Below, piece by piece: positions 17,632-24,479 of a stretch of 50,224 bases of DNA. This stretch comes from JAFARZ01 sp035651595 (lineage in GTDB: Bacteria; Actinomycetota; Actinomycetes; Streptosporangiales; Streptosporangiaceae): contig DASRFJ010000119.1 of assembly GCA_035651595.1 (NCBI GenBank), forward strand, positions 1-50,224, given 5' to 3'. The notes below the pieces were generated by a model. The model was not told the DNA's origin and made no database searches. It saw only the letters and a program-made list of their open reading frames with translations. How positions within the stretch are numbered: the first letter of the stretch is position 1; each line of letters begins with the position of its first letter. Both the position numbers and the translations under genes were made by a program.

Positions 17632-19434
17632 CTAGGCGTCGATCTCGCTGATGATCTGACCGCCGAGCTGGTGCCGGATCAGATCCATCCCCGTGAGCTC
17701 CGGCGGCCCCGGCGGCAGGCCGTCGTCATCCGGCTCGTCCGGCTCGTAGGAATCCGCCGGCGGCGGTCCCGTGACTTCCGGGGCCGGGTCGCGGCGGCGC
17801 GCCAGGGGGGGCTGGGGGGATGGCTTCCCCCCAGACGCGGGGGGCTCCGGGGGGTCGTCCCCCCGGGTAGACACGCCCCTCACCTGGACGTTGACACCGA
17901 AGCCGGCGCTGAGCACCCGTTTGAGATCGGCGTCGCAGCCGCTGGTGGAAAAGCCCTTCAGGTCCCCGTCGCGGGCGAAGCGGAGGGTCAGCACGCCGTC
18001 CTCCAGCGAGTGGATACTCGCGTTGGACAAGATCATCCAGGCCACCCGGCGCTCCCGCTTCACCGCGTCGAGCACCTGCGGCCACTGGGTTCGGAGCGTG
18101 TCCGCGGGCGAGGCGGCGGTGAGCGGCGCCGCGGCCGGGGCGGCCGGGGCGGCTGGCGGTGCTGCTTGGGCTGGGGCCGCCGGGGCTGGCGCCACTGGGG
18201 CCGGCTGGGCCGGCGCGGCGGGCCGCGGCGGTGGGGAAGACTGGGTGCCGGCGGGTGAAACCGCTGGCCGTTCGGAAGAAACTCCCTGCTCTAGCCGTTC
18301 GAGGCGGGTCAGCAGCGACGCCTCACCAGCCGTCGCGGCGGGGAGCAGGACCTGCGCGCACATCAGCTCGAGCAGCAGCCGCGGCGAGGTGGCGCCGCGC
18401 ATCTGGTCCAGCCCGGTGCTGATGATCTCGGCCGCGCGGGTCAGCCCGGCCTGGCCGAACTTGGCGGCCTGGCCGGCCATCCGCTCGGCGCGGTCCGGTG
18501 GCAGGTCGAGCAGCCCGGTCTCCGCCGCGTCCGGCACCGCGGCCAGCACGATCAGGTCGCGCAGCCGGTCCAGCAGGTCCGCGGCGAACCGGCGCGGCTC
18601 GTGACCGCCCTCGATCACCCGGTTCACCACGCCGAATACCGCCGCCCCGTCGCTCGCCGCGAACGCCTCGACGATCTCGTCGAGCAGGCTGTCGTCGGTG
18701 TAACCGAGCAGCGAGACCGCGCGGTCGTAGCTGAGCCCGCTCTCGTCGCTGCCGGCCAGCAGCTGGTCGAGCACGGACAACGTGTCGCGCGCCGAGCCGG
18801 CGCCCGCCCGGATGACCAGCGGAAGGACGGATTCCTCGACCGGCACGCCCTCCTTGGCCAGGATGTCCTGCATCAGCTCGCGGAGCACCGACGGCGGCAC
18901 GAGGCGGAACGGGTAATGGTGGGTGCGCGAGCGGATGGTCGGGATGACCTTGTCCGGCTCGGTGGTGGCGAAGATGAACTTCAGGTGCGGCGGGGGCTCC
19001 TCCACCAGCTTCAGCAGGGCGTTGAAGCCCTGCTGCGTCACCATGTGCGCCTCGTCGATGATGTAGATCTTGAAGCGCCCGGACACCGGGGTGTAGAACG
19101 CCCGTTCCCGCAGCTCGCGGGCGTCGTCGACGCCACCGTGGCTGGCCGCGTCGATCTCGATCACGTCGATGCTGCCGGGCCCGCTCGGGGCCAGCGCCAC
19201 GCACGAGTCGCACACCCCGCAGGGTTCCGGGGTGGGGCCGTTGACGCAGTTCAGAGACCGGGCGAGGATCCGGGCGCTGGACGTCTTGCCGCATCCGCGG
19301 GGCCCGCTGAACAGGTAGGCGTGGCTGATCCGCCCGGTACTCAGCGCCCGCATGAGCGGGCCGGTCACGTGATCCTGGCCCTTCACCTCGGCGAACGTGG
19401 CCGGGCGGTACTTGCGGTACAGGGCTAGGCTCAT
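17632..19434 (-). CDS. dnaX: DNA polymerase III subunit gamma/tau
   Basis: A 600-residue clamp-loader ATPase. Walker A GPRGCGKTS at 44-52, zinc-binding Cys63, Cys72, Cys75 and Cys78, Walker B DEAH in IIDEAHMVTQQGFNALLKLVEEPP, sensor FATTEPDKVIPTIRSR. After residue ~370 a Pro/Ala linker (APAQPAPVAPAPAAPAQAA) leads to a C-terminal tau-like domain (WPQVLDAVKRERRVAWMILSNASIHSL). It loads the beta sliding clamp. No slippery sequence for a programmed gamma frameshift stood out. First gene of the cluster, 45 bp downstream of the SRP RNA. Confidence 0.95.
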   Translation of the reverse strand: MSLALYRKYRPATFAEVKGQDHVTGPLMRALSTGRISHAYLFSGPRGCGKTSSARILARSLNCVNGPTPEPCGVCDSCVALAPSGPGSIDVIEIDAASHGGVDDARELRERAFYTPVSGRFKIYIIDEAHMVTQQGFNALLKLVEEPPPHLKFIFATTEPDKVIPTIRSRTHHYPFRLVPPSVLRELMQDILAKEGVPVEESVLPLVIRAGAGSARDTLSVLDQLLAGSDESGLSYDRAVSLLGYTDDSLLDEIVEAFAASDGAAVFGVVNRVIEGGHEPRRFAADLLDRLRDLIVLAAVPDAAETGLLDLPPDRAERMAGQAAKFGQAGLTRAAEIISTGLDQMRGATSPRLLLELMCAQVLLPAATAGEASLLTRLERLEQGVSSERPAVSPAGTQSSPPPRPAAPAQPAPVAPAPAAPAQAAPPAAPAAPAAAPLTAASPADTLRTQWPQVLDAVKRERRVAWMILSNASIHSLEDGVLTLRFARDGDLKGFSTSGCDADLKRVLSAGFGVNVQVRGVSTRGDDPPEPPASGGKPSPQPPLARRRDPAPEVTGPPPADSYEPDEPDDDGLPPGPPELTGMDLIRHQLGGQIISEIDA

Positions 19435-19480
19435 GACCTCACTCCACCTCGCCGGTGATCGCGGTCAGCACGGAACAGCC

Positions 19481-19573
19481 GGGACCCCCCGCACACCCGT
19501 CAGAGCCCGCGTACCCTTGCTGCCTTCCGGCCCTGGGGGGGTTGGCGGGATAAACGCCGTGCGGGGGGTCTCG
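19481..19573 (-). ncRNA. ffs: Bacterial small SRP RNA (4.5S-type)
   Basis: The minus strand folds into one long hairpin: GAGACCCCCCGC (19572-19561) pairs with GCGGGGGGTCCC (19492-19481), and the apex contains the conserved CAGGGCCGGAAGGCAGCAAG, the SRP54 (Ffh) binding loop. It lies between dnaX and tRNA-Ser, a common actinobacterial position. Exact ends are estimated from the stem. Confidence 0.92.
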
Positions 19574-19659
19574 GGTCAGTCTAGCGAGGCTTACGGGTGC
19601 AACGGACGCCGGCACGCGGACGGACGCACGCGGTCCCGGTTGCCGGTAAGATGTCCAGC

Positions 19660-19745
19660 GGAGGATTCGCCTAGTGGCCTAGGGCGCACGCTTGGAAAGC
19701 GTGTTGGGGAAACCCTCAAGAGTTCGAATCTCTTATCCTCCGCCA
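19660..19745 (+). tRNA. tRNA-Ser (anticodon GGA), island integration site
   Basis: Acceptor GGAGGAT pairs with ATCCTCC, anticodon stem CACGC/GCGTG with loop TTGGAAA (anticodon GGA, codons UCC/UCU), long variable arm, T-loop TTCGAAT, discriminator G and encoded CCA. The half from the anticodon loop to past CCA is the att core of the island, so integration keeps the tRNA intact. Confidence 0.97.
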
Positions 19746-19746
19746 G
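19692..19746. repeat. att core copy 1 (left end of element A, in tRNA-Ser)
   Basis: This 55-bp segment, from the anticodon loop TTGGAAA to one base past CCA, is identical at 29922-29976, and its first 14 bases recur at 50211-50224. Direct repeats of a tRNA 3' end flanking an integrase gene are the hallmark of tyrosine-integrase integration. Confidence 0.93.
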
Positions 19747-19806
19747 CGCCCTGAGCTGCGAAAATAGAAAACGGGCGGTACCCGGTGTTTTGGTCGACGG
19801 GCCCGC

Positions 19807-19826
19807 CCGTCTCAATTTCCGTCTCA
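19807..19826 (+). repeat. Paired CCGTCTCA repeats, left end of element A
   Basis: CCGTCTCA occurs at 19807-19814 and 19819-19826, start-to-start distance 12 bp. The second copy contains the integrase stop codon. The same pair with the same spacing lies near the right ends (29806-29825 and 50095-50114). Probable arm-type binding sites of the integrase N-terminal domain. Confidence 0.65.
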
Positions 19827-21200
19827 ACTGGTGTTTGGGGCGCCGTCCGCTAGGGCGGCGCGGAGGTGGGCGATGGCTTCCTCCAGGTCGGCGAGGGCGT
19901 CGGCGCCGCTGTGGGCCAGGCCGATGTCCACGATCGGCAGGATGACCGCTAGCCCTTCCCGGCGGACCGTAACCTGACCGACGGTAGTTGTCTGCCAGAT
20001 CGCCAGGTCGACCTGCCCGGCGGCCTTCTGGCGGATGGCGTCGGTAATGTGCTGGTAGCGGGCGACCATGTCGACGCTTGACCAGCCCATGATCGACATT
20101 ACGGTCCGTAGCGGGACTTCTAGTAGCAGCAAGACGGTGGCTGCGGTGTGCCTGGCGTCGTGAAGTCGGCTTTCTCGGACGCCGGCTTCCTTGAGGAGCG
20201 CCTTCCATTCGTGGTAGGCGGTGTTCGGGTTGAGGGCACCTCCGGTTGGGCCGGCGAACACCCAGCCTTCGTCTTGCCAGAGCTGCCGGGCCGCGGCTTG
20301 TTCGGCGTCCTGCTGCGTGCGATGTTCCTGGAGGAGGGTGACGAGCTGTGCGGGCAAGCCGATGGTGCGCTTGCCCGCTTTCGACTTCACTCGGCGAGTC
20401 GACTGCCGGATGTTGCGACGCTGGGGGCAGTAGCCGGGCTTGCGGCCGCACGTGTCTCCGCATCCGTGCTCGTACTTCGGCCTGAGGCGCCCACGGCGGA
20501 CGCGCATGGTGCCTTTGTCCAAGTCAACATCCGACCATTGCAGCCCGAGCGCCTCCCCCTGCCGGAGCCCCAGCGCCAGTGCAATCGCCCACCTCGCGCT
20601 GTTCCGCCGCCTAGCTGCCACCTCAAGGAGCTTGCGGATCTCCTCGACCTCGTACGGCTCGACTTCCTCCTCCTCAGCTAGTGGCGGCGCCTTGGCGATC
20701 AGGGCTGGGTTGCTGCCCACGTGACCGCGCCGTACCGCCTCGTTGAGCGAAGCTCGGACTGTCCGGTGAATGTGATTGATGGTGCCTGGGGACAGGCCGC
20801 TCTCCAGCAGCTTGCCGTACAGCTTCTCCAGGTGCTCGGCATCGAGCTTGTCCAGCCAGTGTGCGCCGATCCCGGGGACCAGGTGCTTGCGGACGTCGAC
20901 CTCGTAACCAGCCTGGGTGTTCTCGCTGACCGTCGGCGGGGCTGCGATGTTCTTCACCCAATGCTCAAGCCAGGCGCCGACTTTCCAGCGCTGGCCGGGC
21001 TTGCGCACGCGGCCCTGGTCGCGTTCCTTCTCCATGACGCGGACTTTCGCGGTGACCTCCGCCTGGCTCTTCCCCTCGCAGTGCCGACGATCCGGCTTGC
21101 CGTCGTCCCGGACTCCCATCGTGATGCGGCCATGCCACTTGCCGTCTCCGCCGAAGTAGATGCTCGACCGGCCGTTCGCGCTCTTTCGTCTGGCTGACAA
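19824..21200 (-). CDS. Tyrosine site-specific integrase (element A)
   Basis: A 458-residue phage/ICE-type tyrosine recombinase. An arm-DNA-binding N-terminal domain (SSIYFGGDGKWHGRITMG), a SAM-like core-binding domain (WLEHWVKNIAAPPTVSENTQAGYEVD) and the catalytic domain are intact, with Arg in LGLRQGEALGLQ, the HDARHTAATVLLL box and the VARYQHI Tyr. The TTG at 21200 is chosen because GAGGAGG ends 8 nt upstream; a start further out (21248) would lie inside the excisionase gene. It reads toward tRNA-Ser, 78 bp from the att core. It should catalyse integration and, with an excisionase, excision. A broken copy lies at 30031-31249. Confidence 0.93.
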   Translation of the reverse strand: MSARRKSANGRSSIYFGGDGKWHGRITMGVRDDGKPDRRHCEGKSQAEVTAKVRVMEKERDQGRVRKPGQRWKVGAWLEHWVKNIAAPPTVSENTQAGYEVDVRKHLVPGIGAHWLDKLDAEHLEKLYGKLLESGLSPGTINHIHRTVRASLNEAVRRGHVGSNPALIAKAPPLAEEEEVEPYEVEEIRKLLEVAARRRNSARWAIALALGLRQGEALGLQWSDVDLDKGTMRVRRGRLRPKYEHGCGDTCGRKPGYCPQRRNIRQSTRRVKSKAGKRTIGLPAQLVTLLQEHRTQQDAEQAAARQLWQDEGWVFAGPTGGALNPNTAYHEWKALLKEAGVRESRLHDARHTAATVLLLLEVPLRTVMSIMGWSSVDMVARYQHITDAIRQKAAGQVDLAIWQTTTVGQVTVRREGLAVILPIVDIGLAHSGADALADLEEAIAHLRAALADGAPNTS

Positions 21201-21213
21201 CTCGGGCACCTCC

Positions 21214-21437
21214 TCAGGCCGCGACGGTGGCGGGCTGGGCATCGCCAACGAACTGGGCAGCGATGTACTCGGTGAGGGCTTCGGCGGGCACGCGGCGAAG
21301 ACGGCCGCCTACCTTCACGGATCGGATGGCGCCGGATCGACCAGACTGTACATCAGCGTCCGTCCGATGCTCATGCGGACGGACGCCTCTTCGACTGTCA
21401 GCAGGAGCGGAGCGTCGGTATTCGTGGGGGCTGTCAT
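21214..21437 (-). pseudogene. Excisionase (MerR-like HTH) with frameshift
   Basis: The ATG at 21437 (AAGGAGG upstream) starts TDAPLLLTVEEASVRMSIGRTLMYSLV, the winged-HTH start of small excisionases, but this frame stops at 21315 after 40 residues. In the next frame the sequence continues as GAIRSVKVGGRLRRVP then AEALTEYIAAQF down to TGA at 21214, 2 bp before the integrase Shine-Dalgarno site. A single missing base near 21340 would restore a ~74-residue protein. Without it, element A may lack its own recombination directionality factor. A degraded second copy lies at 31259-31322. Confidence 0.85.
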
Positions 21438-21611
21438 GATGGGCTGTGCCTCCTTGTGAGGTGACGGCAGCGGCCCTGGCGCCTTGCTTGGCAGTGGGAG
21501 CGCCGGGGCCGCTGTGATTCAGCGATGGGATCAGGTCGGGCGCGGTTCACCACCGCCTGCTGGTCGCGCGACGCCGTTCGTCACGCGACCCTCGTGACGA
21601 CGGGCGCGGCA

Positions 21612-22223
21612 TCAGTTGTTCTCCAGAACCGCGAGAACAGGGCGTACGACCTGCTGCAGCTCGTTGCATAGGACCGTGACGGCGCGCTCGGCGGCGTCCT
21701 CGATCCAGGCGCCGGGTCCATCCGGAGCTGTCGGGAGCCCACTCGTGGGGAGGGGAAACGCGAGTTTCGTCGTGGCCAGCATGTACCTGTATCGGGATAG
21801 CTCCTGCTCACTAGGCTCCAGGTACACCTGCTCGCCGCCGTGGTTTTCTTGCTGCCAGTCCCACCACATGGAGCCGTTGCCGCTGTCTCGTGCTGCGGCG
21901 AGCTGGCGAGGCTGGGGGATGATGATCTCCACGGCAGCGCACAGCGAGGTGTCCCAGGGGTTGACCTCGACTCGCGCTGACCGGATACGATTGTGATGGC
22001 GGACGTAGCCAGGCGACATCACCGGGCTGGTCGCCACGCGCCACGACGCCGACGCGAACTGCACAGCTCGAACGGCGTCGTCGTCCCAAGTTCCGTCCCA
22101 GCATTCGGCCCACTCCCCTGAGGCAGAAGCTCGCCGGACGTAAGATGCGAACCGGGACCGGCCATCGCTGGCCATCACGCGGTCGTATTCGTAGTCGATC
22201 CAGAACGCGGCGTCGGTACTCAT
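21612..22223 (-). CDS. Hypothetical protein of the integrative element
   Basis: A 203-residue protein that I do not recognise. It starts MSTDAAFWIDYEYDRVM after a strong AAGGAGG (7 nt before the ATG), and contains several Trp-rich stretches (WAECWDGTWDDD, GSMWWDWQQENHGGEQVYLEPSE) and an acidic-aromatic character but no membrane helix or signal peptide. Its start overlaps the stop of the upstream gene (ATGA, 22220-22223), so both are on one transcript heading to the excisionase and integrase. Probably a cytoplasmic accessory protein of the element. Confidence 0.65.
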   Translation of the reverse strand: MSTDAAFWIDYEYDRVMASDGRSRFASYVRRASASGEWAECWDGTWDDDAVRAVQFASASWRVATSPVMSPGYVRHHNRIRSARVEVNPWDTSLCAAVEIIIPQPRQLAAARDSGNGSMWWDWQQENHGGEQVYLEPSEQELSRYRYMLATTKLAFPLPTSGLPTAPDGPGAWIEDAAERAVTVLCNELQQVVRPVLAVLENN

Positions 22224-22576
22224 CGTACTGCCTCCTTCCGGTGCGCAGGCATCTGCTGATGCGCGGGCGCCCCGATGGCGTCGGGAGCGATCTGCGGATC
22301 ATCACCACCGATGACGGTGCCGGAGGTGAACGTGTCCCCGGCCAAGGCCAGGACCATGGAGAATTCAGGACCTCGGATCAGGCCGGAGCGCGCGGCACCG
22401 GCAAACCGAGCCAGGTGGACACCGCTCAGCCGATCGCCACCCACGTCTATACAGGGCCGATGAGGGCCAGCGGAGCAGTGGCCGCAGTAGGCCAGCCGCG
22501 CCAGGTCGCACAGCGACGCGACATTGCGCGCCGACATCGCCGATGTGGACGCTGGCACAGGATCGGTGACGGGCAT
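22220..22576 (-). CDS. Small Cys-containing hypothetical protein of the element
   Basis: A 118-residue protein with the segment ARLAYCGHCSAGPHRPC, which holds three Cys and two His at zinc-ligand-like spacing, followed by GVHLARFAGAARSGLI. I have the impression of a common small gene of actinobacterial integrative elements, but it has no assigned function. Translation may start at an internal Met (MSARNVASLCDL, residue 14). It overlaps the next gene by 4 bp. A longer frame on the same strand (22447-23094) overlaps it and is not credited. Confidence 0.55.
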   Translation of the reverse strand: MPVTDPVPASTSAMSARNVASLCDLARLAYCGHCSAGPHRPCIDVGGDRLSGVHLARFAGAARSGLIRGPEFSMVLALAGDTFTSGTVIGGDDPQIAPDAIGAPAHQQMPAHRKEAVR

Positions 22577-23128
22577 GATGTACTTCCAGGTGCTGAAAGG
22601 ACATGAAAGGTTTCCCGGATCGCCGTATGACGCCGGGCTGAGATCGTGGAAGGGTGTCGGGCCGCTACGGGGGCGCCAATCGCCGTACTGCGGCCGCGCG
22701 CAGTTGTCGGCGGAGGCGCCGCAGAGATCACTGCCGCGCCGCTTCCGGTGCTCGGGCCGCTAAGCGGCCCTGCGCTCCGGGTCGGCTTGGCCTCGGGAAA
22801 ATCAAAAGTCAGGCCGTAGTTGGCTGAGGTGACCCCTACCGCGCCGCCCGCGACCGCACGTCGCAGCGGGCTGACCGGCGCCACTGCGGCCCCGGCGACA
22901 ACAGGGACCGCAGTGTCAGGAGCTTGCAGATCCGCGCCGACCCCAGCCAGCACCCAGGCCGACACGGCCCGCACCAGCGGAATTCGATGACAAGCCGACC
23001 CGGAGCGCAGGGCCGGTCTTTGGCCCGAGCACCGGAAGCGGCGCGTCAGCACTCGATACGGCCTGCACCACCAACGGGCCCAGGCGCTAACCACCCGACA
23101 CCAGCCATACGCAGGATCTCGGCGAGAA
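22577..23128. other. Stretch without a confident gene in element A
   Basis: About 550 bp. A minus-strand open frame (23094-22447) reads through it, but it overlaps the preceding gene, has no ribosome binding site and shows no family motif, although APVSPLRRAVAGGAVGVTSA looks like a decayed small membrane protein. Probably gene remains plus the promoter of the two genes downstream. Confidence 0.35.
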
Positions 23129-23165
23129 ACAGAAAAGCCCCAGCCGGGCAGAGCCCGGCTGGGGC
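23129..23165 (-). terminator. Rho-independent terminator
   Basis: Perfect 13-bp stem (23153-23165 with 23137-23149), 3-nt loop, followed on the minus strand by TTTTCTGTTTC. It lies 24 nt past the stop of the gene ending at 23189 and should end its transcript. Confidence 0.9.
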
Positions 23166-23188
23166 AGAACAGAGCAGGCAGCGGCTAG

Positions 23189-23524
23189 CTATCGGACAGC
23201 GGCCAGCCGAAACACCGGGCGCGGGACCGGCGGCTTCGCGCTGCGGCGTACCGTCGCGCCGCGGCGCCCGGCCGCTTCCCGTACTGCCACGCGCAGGCTC
23301 TCCATCCACTGAACAGGCGTAAGGTCGATCGTGACCCGCTGCCCGCTACCCGGGCAGCGGGAGTGCTCGTCAGCGGCACGGTGCGCTGGTAGCATGCCGC
23401 GCTGCGGCACCCGCCACGTTCCGCAGTCCGGCCACGCCACCACCGGGCGCGTCCCTGGATACAGCATCAGCAGGCTCGGAATCGTGGTGCTGGCCAGCAA
23501 CGCCGGTCTCCCGTTGTCATGCAT
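23189..23524 (-). CDS. Hypothetical protein typical of actinobacterial integrative elements
   Basis: A 111-residue protein beginning MHDNGRPALLASTTIPSLL after GGGGGATCC. It contains YPGTRPVVAWPDCGTWRVPQRG, then HRAADEHSRCPGSGQRV, with two Cys and two His that could bind zinc, and a basic C-terminus. I recall similar small proteins beside integrase modules of actinobacterial integrative elements, without known function; this is recollection, not a search. Divergent from the HTH regulator gene, and followed by a strong terminator, so it is a single-gene transcript. Confidence 0.6.
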   Translation of the reverse strand: MHDNGRPALLASTTIPSLLMLYPGTRPVVAWPDCGTWRVPQRGMLPAHRAADEHSRCPGSGQRVTIDLTPVQWMESLRVAVREAAGRRGATVRRSAKPPVPRPVFRLAAVR

Positions 23525-23841
23525 GGATCCCCCATTGAGAAGAAATCGAGTGCTTGCCTTCCCCGCCCGCCACACCCAGATGAGTGGACGCTACTAACGG
23601 CCCTCATAGGGCTTGCACGTCCGGATCTCTCCATGATGTGGCGGACAGGCAGCGCAAGCGCTGCGAGCTCAATCCGTGTCGGCGAACAGCTCCCTTTGCC
23701 TGGGGACCTTGTCACTCGTCAACCCAGCACACAGCAGGTCGCTCCGTCGCCGACGAGCCACTATGTAGTTGCGGGGCAGTCCGTCTGCTCACTTCCAAGT
23801 CCGCTGGAGTTCATCATCGGACGCCCACAACCACAATCGTA

Positions 23842-23871
23842 CAGGGGGTGAACGATATCGTCAACCCCCTG
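23842..23871. promoter_or_regulatory. 30-bp operator-like palindrome upstream of the HTH gene
   Basis: CAGGGGGT...ACCCCCTG arms around the centre CGATATCG; 28 of 30 positions are symmetric (mismatches at 23850/23863 and 23851/23862). The word GAACGAT within it repeats 21 bp further on (23871-23877). It covers the -35 position of the promoter at 23887, as expected for autorepression. Confidence 0.65.
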
Positions 23872-23886
23872 AACGATCAGGGGCTG

Positions 23887-23892
23887 TACGCT
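23887..23892 (+). promoter_or_regulatory. -10 element giving a leaderless transcript
   Basis: TACGCT lies 6 bp before the ATG of the HTH gene, the distance at which transcription would start at the A of ATG. There is no Shine-Dalgarno sequence, in agreement with leaderless translation, which is common in actinobacteria. Confidence 0.5.
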
Positions 23893-23898
23893 AGTGGC

Positions 23899-24183
23899 AT
23901 GAGCGACGTGGAGCGCCGGGTAGACACCGCGATAGAAGCTGGACACACAGCTCTAGCGAGCGTCACCAACATGACGAGTTCACAGGCTCGGGCCGACTCG
24001 GCCAGCCGACTTTCGAAGGGCCTACGGGCCATCTCGGACGAAGCTTCGGGCGTGCTGCATGAAGAGGCGATCCGCATCTACGAAACTGAGGGCCTGTCGT
24101 ACGGACAGATCGCCAAGCGACTCGGGATCAGCAAGACCCTCGCCCACCAGATCATCAAGGCAAGAGACCAGGGCCAGACCTAA
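23899..24183 (+). CDS. Small HTH DNA-binding regulator
   Basis: A 94-residue protein: an N-terminal helical half (MSDVERRVDTAIEAGHTALASV) and a C-terminal helix-turn-helix (LSYGQIAKRLGISKTLAHQIIKAR, residues ~68-91) of the sigma-70 region 4 / Hin-recombinase type. Start at 23899 rather than an open extension from 23584, because a -10 box and palindrome precede it directly. Likely regulates the element and itself through the 23842-23871 palindrome. The last codons (QIIKAR) are found again at 31539-31586 in element B, which shows that both elements had this gene. Confidence 0.75.
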   Translation: MSDVERRVDTAIEAGHTALASVTNMTSSQARADSASRLSKGLRAISDEASGVLHEEAIRIYETEGLSYGQIAKRLGISKTLAHQIIKARDQGQT

Positions 24184-24479
24184 ATTGAGCCGTCACCGGA
24201 CCTCGCCATCTGAGTGTGTAGCAGCGGCGCCCCCGGCCTGTGACTCCTCCACGAGGTAGCCGACGACAAGCAACTCGCTGACCGGCGCGCCGCAGGCAGT
24301 GGTGACGCGTCGATTGCACCAGCGCTTAGCTTGACGCCTTCAACCGGCTGCAACGCTCCTACCAACGGCGCACGTGTAGCTATTTGTAACTGCCGCAGAG
24401 GCCACTGGCAGTCATTGACATTGTGACAACGTTGCTGCAAGCTTACTGCAACAGTGCTGGAAGGCGTTTGGAGTTGGTC

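Noticed and set aside
22447..23094. Minus-strand 215-codon frame in element A
   Set aside because: It overlaps a better-supported gene, has no ribosome binding site and no recognisable family; kept only as a possible decayed gene.
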